A DNA stretch of 50,630 nucleotides from Lachnospiraceae bacterium. Lineage in GTDB: Bacteria; Bacillota; Clostridia; Lachnospirales; Lachnospiraceae. Location: positions 1 to 50,630 of the forward strand of contig JAFUPV010000075.1 in NCBI GenBank assembly GCA_017472605.1. Reading direction: 5' to 3'. Positions 29,401-38,271 of the stretch are shown here, piece after piece; the stretch's first letter is position 1, and each line of letters opens with the position of its first letter. The translations under genes and the position numbers were made by a program. The notes beneath the pieces were generated by a model that did no database searches, was not told the origin of the DNA, and saw only the letters and a program-made list of their open reading frames with translations.

Positions 29401-32396
29401 GAAATTCGACTGACCTCGAATTTTCTGTTCCCAGCACAGAAACAACTGCAATCACAATCGATAAAAATAAATTTATCATATCCGGAATCCATGATATTTC
29501 AATCACGGGAACCACAGGCATTCCCATGAACGTTTCCGTGAAGGATGCTGCCATGTACAAGGCAGGCGTGGACGCATTGCTCCATTCCAATGCAGCAGCT
29601 CAGCCGATTGCTGTCGGCACAGCAGATGGCAATGCAGACAATGAAATCTATCTTCTTCTGACAACGGAACCATCTGATCATACATTGATTGATGCATACC
29701 AGACAAATGCCAAAGCAATCTTTGACAGCGGAATTGATTATTACAGAAAAGTTTCCGAGACGGTAAAAATAAATACTCCGGATCCACATCTGAATTCCTG
29801 CATGGTATCACAGATGATGGCCACTGACGCGAGCTGGGACTGGCCTTCCATTACACATGGTCCCATGGGCTGGCATGTTGCCTTCGGCGGCTGGCGCTCC
29901 CATTACGGTTTTGTTGACGCCGGTTGGGGCGACAGAATAAAGACCAACGCAAAGCAGTTTATGAAAACGCAGAAGGATGATGGACGCATCATGGCCTATC
30001 CTTATGTTGATGATCGCTATAACATGAACCTCGTTCTGGTTGACGGATTGTTACAATATTGGGAATGGTCGGGCGATCATGATTTTTTTGCAAAAGAAGG
30101 CGGTTATGATTTCATTGCAGGACATCTGCGATTTATGGATTCGTCCATGCAGGTTCCCAAAACCAGTCTCTATGAAAACTGGCTGGAAGCATGGAATACC
30201 GATAATAAATGGAATAATGGAAGTGCCGGAAGCATTGCAACCGCATATACCTGGCGCGCATACAACACCATGGCGAAACTGGCTGCCAAACTGGGGAAGG
30301 ACGAAGATTCCATCCGGTACCAGACGAAAGCCGACCGGATAAAGGCTGATATGAATGCGCAGCTTTGGGATCCGGATACCGGCGTATTTGGTGAATACAG
30401 AGAGCGGTTTGGATTCGGCCGATTAAACACAGCGCCGGATTTATCCTCTGTGTATACCCCCATCGACATGGGAATTTCCACACCGGAACAGGCCTATCAG
30501 ATGCTGCGTTATACGGATTATGCGATTCCCAGCGTCCAAAATCAGGATACAATCTGGCCGGGAATCGACTTCAAATATTCTTCCAACCGACTGCCGGAAT
30601 ACTATTCCAGTGACGGGTTATACATTCAGGAAGTCATCAACAATGCCCTTGCCCATTTCACAAATGGTCAACGTGAGAAGGCCATGACGCAGCTGCGGGC
30701 ATGCCTTGTTCCAATGATGAAAGGCAATGCTGCCGGACTGGGAACCGTAGGCCATATTGTAGACAAAAATCTGGAAAACAGAGGACATATTGATTTTGCC
30801 GATACGTCCGCGCAATATGTAAGAGTGATTGTTGAAGGATTGTTTGGTATCAAAATGAATGTTCCTGACGGCATTGTAACAATCACCCCCGGATTTCCTG
30901 CAGACTGGAACGATGCGTCTATTTCAACCGAATATTTCAGCTATGATTATACCCATCAGGACAACCGGGACATATTCATATTATCCAGCAAGAAGGAATT
31001 GAGCTATGTCATGCACGTTCCTTCCCGCAGTTCGAAAATTATAAGAATAACAGTCAACGGAGCTGATACCGATTATACCCTGACCAGATTCGTGAATTTC
31101 AATACGCCTGCAGTGAACCATGCGAAAATAGAAATCACCTATGCCGACGACGAACTCATTCAAATTGAGACCTCAAAAACCGGCGGTGTCTATACCGAAC
31201 ACACGGTAAGCGCAAACGGCATCATCACTGATTTCTTCGACCCGCAGAGCATTATTCAAGATGTTACCGGCTTAGGAACGGACCGTATTGCTGCCACCTT
31301 AGGCAAAAAGACCGGAAATCATACCTTCTTCGTCACCGTTAAAAAGAATGACATGGCGGCTGTGATGCCTGTGGATCTTATCATTTCCGATGCGGTGGAA
31401 ATCACGGACGCGGCAATTGTCCTGGGGACAAATCCCGGAATTCTTGCAGCGCTTACCAATCACACGGAAAAAGAGATTCACGGAACGGCTCTCTTATCAA
31501 CGGTAAGTGACAGTACAACCGCCGAGTTCACAATCCCGGCAAAGTCGTCAGGCGCTCCCATCTTCATTCCTGTAAAGAGGGAAACCGATCTGACACCTGG
31601 CAATAATTTGATCACCGCTGAATTATCCGGTGACATCACCAGGATGCTCACGGCCGAAGCAACGGATTGGAAGCTTTCAGACAGAATTGCCGCTGCAGAC
31701 CAACCATTTGAAATGATTTCACTTGACCATGTTGTGAACCAGGATCTGAGAACCCTGCATGAAAACACATATGATATCACATACGAGGGCAATGATCATT
31801 ATCGGCTTCCCAATTTCTACTGGTCATCGGACACGCCAAGAACCGTCCTTGCAAATGGACGCAGCTGGTGGGAACCGGGCAGAGGTTCCAAAGGTGTCCC
31901 CGCAAGCCTGAACTTACCGACAGGCGGAGGCATCTATTCAACCGACATTGGCGTCCCATTTTCCATTTCATCGGTGAACGGATGCAACGCAGCGTTTGTC
32001 TCCCTGTATCATCAGTTTCCGAAAAAAATAACCATCTCTGTTGATCGGGAGGCTTCAAAGATGTACTTCATGCTCAGCATCTCAACCAATAACATGCAGA
32101 GCCGCATTGAAAATGCGCGAATTACCATCCATTTAAAGGACAACACCAGGAAGATACTGCCGCTGATCAATCCGGATAATGTGGATGACTGGTTAAATTA
32201 TCAGCAGCCAAATCCCTACGCCGAATCCGGCTATATACAAATGCTCGATTCTCAGGCACATGCGAATATTCTGGCCGTCGATCTGGGCAGAAGCAGGCAG
32301 ATTGAATGCATCGAATTTGAGTGCCTGTCCAGTGAGGTGCTTGCAGGTCTGCTCGGCATTACTGCCGTAAATTTTCCTGAATCCCAGAGGCTTTAG
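26460..32396 (+). CDS. GH2 beta-galactosidase fused to a six-hairpin (DUF4450-like) glycosidase domain
   Basis: A 1978-residue protein. Residues 1 to about 820 form a complete GH2 enzyme: sugar-binding domain (VYLNGQRVGGRPYGYVPF), immunoglobulin-like domain, TIM barrel with acid/base Glu440 (ILWSVGNEVRG) and nucleophile Glu529 (PIIGSEVRTYY), then C-terminal beta domains. From about 825 (FLYQPIPGGFEIHNGKNNYT) a second protein begins, resembling DUF4450/six-hairpin glycosidases. It has a beta-sandwich, an (alpha/alpha)6 region (ATDASWDWPSITHGPMGWHV, EAWNTDNKWNNGSAGSIA) and a C-terminal beta region (SWWEPGRGSKGVPASLNLP). The DNA is GC-richer before about 28,930 and AT-richer after it, suggesting fusion of two genes. 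No signal peptide. AAGGAG precedes the ATG at 26460. The GH2 part is confident; the substrate of the second part is unknown. Confidence 0.82.
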   Translation: MEKHRISLLDGWRFALTENGQAVLPDHDDSGWRIVDLPHDWQIEQTRKQEKPDDGRQGFFPREHVGVYRLHFHADEGWKQKSVRILFDGVQHFSTVYLNGQRVGGRPYGYVPFLCDLTSTLKFGEENVLAVCVDNRDPSNGSWSAYGGDRWYSGAGIYRNVWLLVQDPVHISHDGIRITAAPLHHGPNGDVPDVAGIRCDKAAVSIRVEVDGMLTADEKKADRTSVGFQSDSVQSTDSDAADCIGEISLHTEIFDCENQLVYSSDLPAQPLIQTDFQLKSPLLWTIEKPVLYRAEFTLTDGSRILDAHVVRFGIRTAVFDEEDGFVLNGRKTKLWGVNLHHDGVSVGAAVPVEVWKRRLKVLKTIGVNTLRFSHNPMAEELYELCDEMGFLVIDELYDKWIQSNMYFDALYDEWHGKDLAAMVRRDANHPCVILWSVGNEVRGQYSEVYFQCLKEMCDLCRKEDPTRGVSTALITFVLPEYNDTTPLGKRLAILRRYAEIVDVVMANYMENYYEKLRESGMRKPIIGSEVRTYYRGDERFPDFTAVSQESPYAIVKKHDWVCGALVWAGIDYLGESPFWPLRGWTGNLLDSTADVKLRAWYCAAHWSNEPVLKLAVYDETEPWDGARGMWSFPQMRAHWNYPYFEKMMHVAVMTNCDTVKLYQNSQTVRIGYLSEHKDGMIHFYLPYIPGVLRAEGYQSGHLMAEDALYSDHQAEKLHLETDRTTLPADGHSVAFVDLMLEDKQGCRYMLEDREVSWRLEGCGASVVIDNGNAWSLLPFDSPKMPMHNGHIMLMVRAGHEAGEAVLTLQVEGFEEQTVTFTFDPVSESPFLYQPIPGGFEIHNGKNNYTRPVYPPHMNDDLLGIHGKKSTRFIYWLGDRPRLALQSVDTNVYKCHAHLFLGIKGGKWLDEMEQITARYRYGHVEYEISDESFDGIIRLTYTRSDRLDAMLIKAELPDCVKDKLVFAAAGQDEAASSQPVGGNSTDLEFSVPSTETTAITIDKNKFIISGIHDISITGTTGIPMNVSVKDAAMYKAGVDALLHSNAAAQPIAVGTADGNADNEIYLLLTTEPSDHTLIDAYQTNAKAIFDSGIDYYRKVSETVKINTPDPHLNSCMVSQMMATDASWDWPSITHGPMGWHVAFGGWRSHYGFVDAGWGDRIKTNAKQFMKTQKDDGRIMAYPYVDDRYNMNLVLVDGLLQYWEWSGDHDFFAKEGGYDFIAGHLRFMDSSMQVPKTSLYENWLEAWNTDNKWNNGSAGSIATAYTWRAYNTMAKLAAKLGKDEDSIRYQTKADRIKADMNAQLWDPDTGVFGEYRERFGFGRLNTAPDLSSVYTPIDMGISTPEQAYQMLRYTDYAIPSVQNQDTIWPGIDFKYSSNRLPEYYSSDGLYIQEVINNALAHFTNGQREKAMTQLRACLVPMMKGNAAGLGTVGHIVDKNLENRGHIDFADTSAQYVRVIVEGLFGIKMNVPDGIVTITPGFPADWNDASISTEYFSYDYTHQDNRDIFILSSKKELSYVMHVPSRSSKIIRITVNGADTDYTLTRFVNFNTPAVNHAKIEITYADDELIQIETSKTGGVYTEHTVSANGIITDFFDPQSIIQDVTGLGTDRIAATLGKKTGNHTFFVTVKKNDMAAVMPVDLIISDAVEITDAAIVLGTNPGILAALTNHTEKEIHGTALLSTVSDSTTAEFTIPAKSSGAPIFIPVKRETDLTPGNNLITAELSGDITRMLTAEATDWKLSDRIAAADQPFEMISLDHVVNQDLRTLHENTYDITYEGNDHYRLPNFYWSSDTPRTVLANGRSWWEPGRGSKGVPASLNLPTGGGIYSTDIGVPFSISSVNGCNAAFVSLYHQFPKKITISVDREASKMYFMLSISTNNMQSRIENARITIHLKDNTRKILPLINPDNVDDWLNYQQPNPYAESGYIQMLDSQAHANILAVDLGRSRQIECIEFECLSSEVLAGLLGITAVNFPESQRL

Positions 32397-32647
32397 CTTT
32401 ACGGCAATCTGCTGAATAAAGGCTTTGCTTTGGAGAGTCTTGTCCAAACGATTGCAGCGTTCTTTCTCGAAATCCTTGCAAGTCTAATTGCAGGTAGAGG
32501 GATTTGAGGAATAAACCGCGGTATTTACGTTTCATCCGGTCAGCCCCCCGGTTTCCCCATAATCCACCGAATTCAGCCGTACAAATTGTATGATTCCGGT
32601 ATCGTCTACACAATTTGTCGTTTTCCTGCGAATTTTCCAATTTCCCC
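32397..32647. other. Intergenic stretch with no supported gene
   Basis: AT-rich sequence after the fusion gene. No reading frame here resembles a known protein and no clear terminator follows the fusion gene. It contains an inverted repeat, ACAAATTGT at about 32580 with ACAATTTGT at about 32609. Confidence 0.5.
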
Positions 32648-32676
32648 TTGCATGATGACGGCTCCTGTGGTAGACT
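32648..32676 (+). promoter_or_regulatory. Candidate promoter of the Rpn-type remnant
   Basis: TTGCAT (32648-32653), a 17-base spacer and TAGACT (32671-32676) lie about 125 bp before the first codon of the degraded nuclease gene. Confidence 0.35.
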
Positions 32677-32801
32677 ATAGAAACAGGAAAGCGGTCGAAA
32701 TTGTCGATGGCAGCAGATCGGATTCGGTAATACTATTTCCGTTCTGCAATCCATCTCCCGGCTGTTCCCTGATATCTCCATCGGAAAAGGCGGTGACTGT
32801 T

Positions 32802-33538
32802 ATGTCCGACAAGGACACTGTCACGAAAGAATTCATGCGAGATACAAAAGTATTTGCAGACGTTTTCAACCTTCTTCTCTATGACGGGAAGCAGGTAATC
32901 AATCCCAGTCGTCTGCAGGAAAAGGACACCGCAAAGCAAAAAAGAGCCAAACGAAGCAATCCAGACAGGAAATCAGTTCCGGCGAATATCTGTCCGGTTT
33001 TTACAGAAACGACCGGCTTCTTCCCGTGATCACGCTGGTTCTCCTCTTCAGCCCCGATCCCTGGGATGGTCCCTTATCTCTCCACGAGATGATCGACCTT
33101 CCAAACAAGTCGCTCCTTTCGTTTGTTCCCGATTACAAAATTCACCTGATCGCGCCAAACGCGATGTCCCAGGAGGATTTTGACAAGCTCCACACCAGCC
33201 TTCGCGAAGTTCTTCTTTACATCAAGCATACAAAAGATAAAAAAGTATTACATAAGATACTTTCAACCGATACCCGTTTTAAGACTGTGGACCGGACGGC
33301 TGCTTTTACCATCCGCGCCGTTACCGGCACAGGTCTTCATTTCGAACAGAAATCGGAGGTAGTTGATATGTGTCAGGCAGTTGATGAAATGATTGAGGAT
33401 GGGATTATGGAATGTATCCAAAATCTCATGGACAGCATGAGCTGGACAATCAATCAGTCTATGGATGCGCTAAAGATTCCAGAAGAAAAAAGAGCTGGTC
33501 TGAAGGAAAAAATCGCATGTAATTGCAATGCAACTTAA
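32802..33538 (+). pseudogene. Rpn-type nuclease/transposase-like gene with internal deletion
   Basis: The first 44 codons (MSDKDTVTKEFMRDTKVFAD...) and the later frame (EYLSGFYRNDRLLPVITLVL, then WDGPLSLHEMIDL and VPDYKIHLIAPNAMS) match the start and the second half of the Rpn/PD-(D/E)XK putative transposase family common in Lachnospiraceae. The two parts meet near 32,935 in different frames, and roughly 70-80 residues that normally join them, including the nuclease core, are missing. The first frame runs into unrelated codons and stops at 33029; the second continues to 33538. The C-terminal ALKIPEEKRAGL is the usual family tail. Not functional. Confidence 0.8.
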
Positions 33539-33546
33539 AATCGCAT

Positions 33547-33590
33547 TTGGGGAGACTGCGGCTCAAGCGAGTCGCAGTCTCCCCAATTTT
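33547..33590 (+). terminator. Intrinsic terminator after the Rpn-type remnant
   Basis: TTGGGGAGACTGCG pairs with CGCAGTCTCCCCAA (14 bp) around a short structured loop, followed by TTTTCT. It is intact although the gene before it is broken, and may also serve the minus-strand side. Confidence 0.85.
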
Positions 33591-33654
33591 CTATAACTCA
33601 AACTCATTCCGTCACAATCAGCTCCGGCATTCAGACGCATCGCGCTTGAATACT

Positions 33655-35459
33655 TTATACAGTTGCTTTATTGAAACACATCACCACCACTGACTGTCCT
33701 GGCATCAGCCACTCCATCTGACCATTTCTCATCTCTACCGAAAACTCTCCCGGAACAACCCGCTCTGGTTCCTCCATTGAATTCCGTTCACTCAGAGAAA
33801 ACCCTGACATGCAGGAAACAATTCCATGATAATCACTCGTATCATCGAAACAAATTCGAATTTTCTGCTCTTCCTTCCAGTTTACCAGCTTTAAGATCAC
33901 ATCATCTGCTTCGTCCCTGACTGCGCTGCAGTAAATGTCTTTATAAACGACTGGCTTACATCTCACATCATTGCACAGTTCCGTTTCCAGAAAAGTGCGT
34001 ACGTTTCCATTCTTTACCACCAATTTCGCCTGATATCTGACACCGGAACGGATCGGAACCAATGCATGCGTTCTTCCATCACCAATCAAACCAAAAATGG
34101 CGGTCAGCCTCTGCCATCCGTCAATATTCCATTCCATCGGCATGTTATGATTTTCATTCTCAGCAAAGAACAATGACAAGGCACACTTTCCCCTCATTGC
34201 CGGCGTCCCGCCACTGACTTTCTTACGAAATGAAAAACAGATTTCATATTCCTGCGAATCGATCCTTCCGCAAAACATTTCTCTGTCCTCTTTTTCAAGC
34301 GTAAACTTCGGCAGCGTCCGGATTTCCCCGCTGTACTGCCGTCACTCGTCCCATCCTCCACTCCATTCACTTCACAGGCTAACAGCCGGATTCCCTGATT
34401 GCTCATGAACAGTTTCTGTACATAATAACTTGGTGTTCCAAAACATCTGTGATTGTCAAAATGAATCAAATCCGGTTTCCAGTTACTGTATGATACATGA
34501 TTCAAAAGCGGCGCGTAACATGCAAAACCGGTATAAGGTGACTTTTCAAATCCTGTCAGAAATGCGGCTTCCGCAAGTGCGTTTTCCCATGTGTCATCAC
34601 GGGCTGAATATTCTCCGAGAAATGCTCTGGGGCCATCTGAGAATCGTTCATAGCGATCTGTATTTACCAGGAACCACTCCGGGAACTGATACATATGCTC
34701 ATCCCAGCAATCGCTTTTTGTCCGAAGCGCATGCTCCCAGCCGTCTTCCTGTTTTCCCTCCCAAATCCCCATAATTGCAGAATTAATCACTTGAATTTCC
34801 GGATATTTTTCACGGATTGCCTGCAGAATCATTTCATAGCGTTCCAGATATCCGGTTCCCACTTCTTCATTTCCGATTGTCAGGTACTTCAAATGGAAGC
34901 TTTCCGGGCGACCCATTTCACAGCGAACCCGCCCCATTTCGTTTCTTCTCCTCCATTGGCAAATTCGATCAGATCCAACGCTTCGTCAATCCATTCCTGC
35001 ATCTGCGCAAGATCTGCAGTTCTCAGAAAATGCGGATCATATCCGGCAGAAATTACAGGAAATGGCTCTGCCCCAATGTCCTCACAGAACTGAAACAGTT
35101 CATATATTCCGATTCCCATAGTCTGGTTATATCCCCAGATTGAATTTCTTCTGGCAGGGCGCTGTTCCACTGGAAGGATTGTGTTTTTCCATCGAAAAAC
35201 AGAAGAACGATCTCCTGCGTGCATAGATCCGACATGAATCAGGCAACCTCCGGGAAAACGGACAAATCCTGGCTTCCTCCCACCCGGTCAACGCATCATA
35301 TCCCGGGCAATCCTCTCCGCTGAATTCAAAAGATCGGTTCTGAACCAGCTCTCCATACAGTCCTCCATCTGCTGCATGGTTCAGATCCTCATAGAAAATT
35401 CCAAATTTCCCCTCACAATCTGCAAACGGCACCTGTGTGTTTATAAAAATAGATAACAT
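33655..35459 (-). pseudogene. GH51 alpha-L-arabinofuranosidase gene, frameshifted and deleted
   Basis: Four pieces in different frames add up to a GH51 enzyme. The start (FGIFYEDLNHAADGGLYGEL) is at 35459. The middle (FPGGCLIHV ... FRWKNTILPVEQRPA) follows near 35,240 after loss of roughly 200-250 codons. The catalytic part has the acid/base Glu in YLTIGNEEVG and the nucleophile Glu in FLGEYSARDD. A further shift near 34,300 leads to the C-terminal beta domain ending at 33655. Shifts are seen near 34,930 and 34,300 and a deletion junction near 35,240. The intact enzyme would have removed arabinose side groups in the cytoplasm. It is separated from the upstream ABC operon by a terminator. Confidence 0.9.
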
Positions 35460-35482
35460 ATTCTATCCCTCTCTGTCTGCGC

Positions 35483-35528
35483 AAAAATCCCCGAAAGAAT
35501 CCCGCACCAGCAGGAATCCTCCGGGGAT
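35483..35528 (-). terminator. Terminator of the second ABC operon
   Basis: On the minus strand ATCCCCGGAGGA pairs with TCTTTCGGGGAT (G-U pairs included) around an 18-base loop, followed by TTTTG. It begins 61 bp past the solute-binding protein stop. Confidence 0.75.
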
Positions 35529-35589
35529 CCGCAATCATCCGTTATTTACTTCATTTCCATCCTGTACTCCGATTTTTATCGAAAAACAA

Positions 35590-37269
35590 TTATTCTGCGC
35601 TCAGAGCATCTCTCTTTTCCTTTGCCTGCTCGATATCAGCCAGACGCCAGTCGATGATATCCTGTGCTCCCAGATCGATACAATCCTGTACCATCTGATC
35701 CCAGATTGCATTGAACTCATCTTCCGTCTGTGAATATACCATCTGCCAGCTTGCGTTTACAACAATATCCTTGATTGCATCGAGTGTCAGCTGCATCATG
35801 TCATCCGGAACGCTGGTGAAGTTAGCAATATAGTCCAGTTCACTGTCTACTGTATATGCATCATTATCGATTGCCTGATATACAAAGAATTCATAACCGG
35901 TCAACTCACGCCATTCATTCATAGACTCAATATTGTAAGTAATCTCCAGAGACTCATCCCATCTGTCAATTCTGACACCTCTGTATTCTCCATCCGGTCC
36001 CATGTAAGACGACAGCAGCGTATCAGTAATTACCCACGCAGTATTCCAAAGAGCAAGCTCCTCACCGTTTTCCAGTGTCCAGGTCTCTCCCTTCTTGAAC
36101 GTTTCAATTGCTTCTTCTGTCATGTATGCGATACCATCTTCTACATACCAGAGATCACCTTCCGGACCGGACATGAACTCCAGATATGCATCCGGATCTG
36201 CCAGCATGTTGATGAAACGAAGAGCCGCCTCTACGTTATCACATTCAGAGCTTACTACTAACAGATAATCACTGCCGTAAGGAGAATTCCAGCTCTCCTG
36301 ATACAGCTTCTGATCTTCCAGGAAGATCGGCTGGTATCCGCTGTATCCCTGCACGGTTCCAGTTGGTACCATCGCATGCTTATTATCAACCTTTGCCTTC
36401 TGAGTCGCTCTGTCACTGTTGATACTGTCCGGATCCATCAAGCCTTCCAGATAAACCTGATTGTACCACTTCAGACCTTCATAGTACTTGCTGTTATCTT
36501 CCAGAATGGATGTGCAGGTTGCATCTACCATGTTTGTCTCAAGAAGATAAGCCAGGTTTGTTGTCTCATAACCAAACCACTTGAAATACTGCTGCATATT
36601 TGCCCAGAACTGTGTATCAGATCCTGCATTCAGATAGGTACCAAAATTGGCAACGCCATCCTCGCCTTCCGGATAAGCTTCCATCATCTGCTTCATTACA
36701 TCAATCAGTTCCCACTGATCCTTAATCGGCGGGCAGCCAATTCCGCTGTAGTACTCCCAGTTCACAGCAGTCATATTCTTGGTCACACCATACTCAAGAA
36801 CCTTATTTCCAACTGTAGTCGGAATTCCATACAGTTCGCCGGTACCATTGCTTCTATACTCACGAACATAGTTCAGAGCCGGCTGCAGCACTTCCTTATC
36901 GGTTACATTGGTAAGCTGATCCAGATATCCCTCCAGGTTTAAAATCATTCCGCTCTCGATCATAACTTCAAGATTGTCAACCGTCACATACATAACATCC
37001 GGAAGTGTGTTACTTGCCAGAATTGCATTGGTCTTCTCATCAGAGTATGCCCATACATCCAACTCTACACCATACTTTGCAAGGATGTCCGCACGGAATC
37101 CACCAACAACACCGCTCTGCAGATTTGCATTCGCCGGATACAGTGTAACCGTCTCAATTTCGCCGTCATAAGCAACTTCTGCAGCTGCGCTCGGGATTGC
37201 ACACATTGATGCAAGCATTGTTCCTGCCAGAATTCCTGACATCGCCTTTTTCAAAAGATTCTTTCTCAT
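35590..37269 (-). CDS. Sugar ABC transporter solute-binding protein (system 2)
   Basis: A 559-residue extracellular family 1 binding protein, a paralogue of the one at 21006-22646 (both share ...LYPANANLQSG / ...YFGVNANAGSG starts, and later segments such as ASWQMVYSQTEDEF matching GSWRMVFAADEAEF). The signal peptide covers residues 1 to about 30 and ends IPSAAA-EVA; the only Cys nearby follows Met, so there is no lipobox. How it stays near the membrane permeases is unclear. AAGGAG precedes the ATG at 37269. Third gene of the second importer unit; a terminator follows. The ligand is probably an oligosaccharide but cannot be identified. Confidence 0.92.
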   Translation of the reverse strand: MRKNLLKKAMSGILAGTMLASMCAIPSAAAEVAYDGEIETVTLYPANANLQSGVVGGFRADILAKYGVELDVWAYSDEKTNAILASNTLPDVMYVTVDNLEVMIESGMILNLEGYLDQLTNVTDKEVLQPALNYVREYRSNGTGELYGIPTTVGNKVLEYGVTKNMTAVNWEYYSGIGCPPIKDQWELIDVMKQMMEAYPEGEDGVANFGTYLNAGSDTQFWANMQQYFKWFGYETTNLAYLLETNMVDATCTSILEDNSKYYEGLKWYNQVYLEGLMDPDSINSDRATQKAKVDNKHAMVPTGTVQGYSGYQPIFLEDQKLYQESWNSPYGSDYLLVVSSECDNVEAALRFINMLADPDAYLEFMSGPEGDLWYVEDGIAYMTEEAIETFKKGETWTLENGEELALWNTAWVITDTLLSSYMGPDGEYRGVRIDRWDESLEITYNIESMNEWRELTGYEFFVYQAIDNDAYTVDSELDYIANFTSVPDDMMQLTLDAIKDIVVNASWQMVYSQTEDEFNAIWDQMVQDCIDLGAQDIIDWRLADIEQAKEKRDALSAE

Positions 37270-37335
37270 AGTAATCTCCTTTTCTTTGATAAATTTTATT
37301 GTTACTGGCTTCCGCTAAGCTGCGATCGCCATAAG

Positions 37336-38253
37336 TTACCCTTTTACTGCACCAATCATGATACCCTTTACATAGAACTTCTGAACAAAGGGATAGACAA
37401 CCATGATCGGAATCGTTACAACTGCTGTCAGTGTCAGACGGATACCCGTTGGAGTGATGGAAGAAGTTGCCTGGGCCATCGCACTTGTCTCATACTGAAT
37501 CTGCTGCGCTGCTGCCTGCACCTGATTCAACAGCTCATACAGCAGAAACTGTAAGGTATATAACTGAGAATCGGTAATGTACAGCTTGGTTGTAAAGAAA
37601 TCGTTCCAGTGACCAACTGCCGCAAACAGAGCAACGGTTGCCAGAATCGGTTTCTGAAGCGGAAGCACGATACGGATGAATCTGGTCAGATATCCGGCTC
37701 CGTCCAGAAGCGCGGATTCTTCCAGTTCCGCCGGCATGGACTCAATCGAGGTTTTTACCAGAATCATGTTATAAACCGATACCATGCCGGGAATAATATA
37801 AATCCAGAAGGTATTGATCAGACCAAGCATCTTGTTATTCAGATAGATCGGAATCATACCTGCAGAGAAATACATGGTAACAACGACCAGACGATACCAG
37901 AATTTGCGGCACCACATGTTTTCCTTCGTGAAGAAATATGCCATGTACGAGGTTGCCAGCAAACTTGCTGTTGTACCAAGCAGAGTACGGATTACCGAGA
38001 TCATTGCAGAATGTCCAAGATTCTGAACCTTAAAAATCTCCATGTAATTTTTAAAGTGAATCCCCTGAGGGAACAGAATGATCTTTCCCATTTCTACCAT
38101 CTGTGTATCACTAATCGTACAGATCATCAGATAATAGAACGGATAGACACAGATAAATGTGAATAAACCATAAATCAGATAGACAACTGCATGAAAGGCT
38201 TTTTCTTCTGTTGTCCACTTTTTTCGTTTGCGAACGACTGCTGTCTTTGCCAT
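37336..38253 (-). CDS. Sugar ABC transporter permease, LplC/YesQ type (system 2)
   Basis: A 305-residue permease with six membrane segments, close in sequence to the product of 22773-23696. The coupling motif reads LEESALLDGAGYLTRFIRIV and the C-terminus FYVKGIMIGAVKG. It forms the membrane channel with the permease encoded 18 bp upstream. AAGGGAG precedes the ATG at 38253. No ATPase gene accompanies this system either. Confidence 0.94.
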   Translation of the reverse strand: MAKTAVVRKRKKWTTEEKAFHAVVYLIYGLFTFICVYPFYYLMICTISDTQMVEMGKIILFPQGIHFKNYMEIFKVQNLGHSAMISVIRTLLGTTASLLATSYMAYFFTKENMWCRKFWYRLVVVTMYFSAGMIPIYLNNKMLGLINTFWIYIIPGMVSVYNMILVKTSIESMPAELEESALLDGAGYLTRFIRIVLPLQKPILATVALFAAVGHWNDFFTTKLYITDSQLYTLQFLLYELLNQVQAAAQQIQYETSAMAQATSSITPTGIRLTLTAVVTIPIMVVYPFVQKFYVKGIMIGAVKG

Positions 38254-38271
38254 TATGAATCTCCCTTCCTT

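Noticed and set aside
32193-32781. Minus-strand open frames after the fusion gene
   Set aside because: No recognisable family, and they overlap the end of the fusion gene and the promoter of the Rpn-type remnant.
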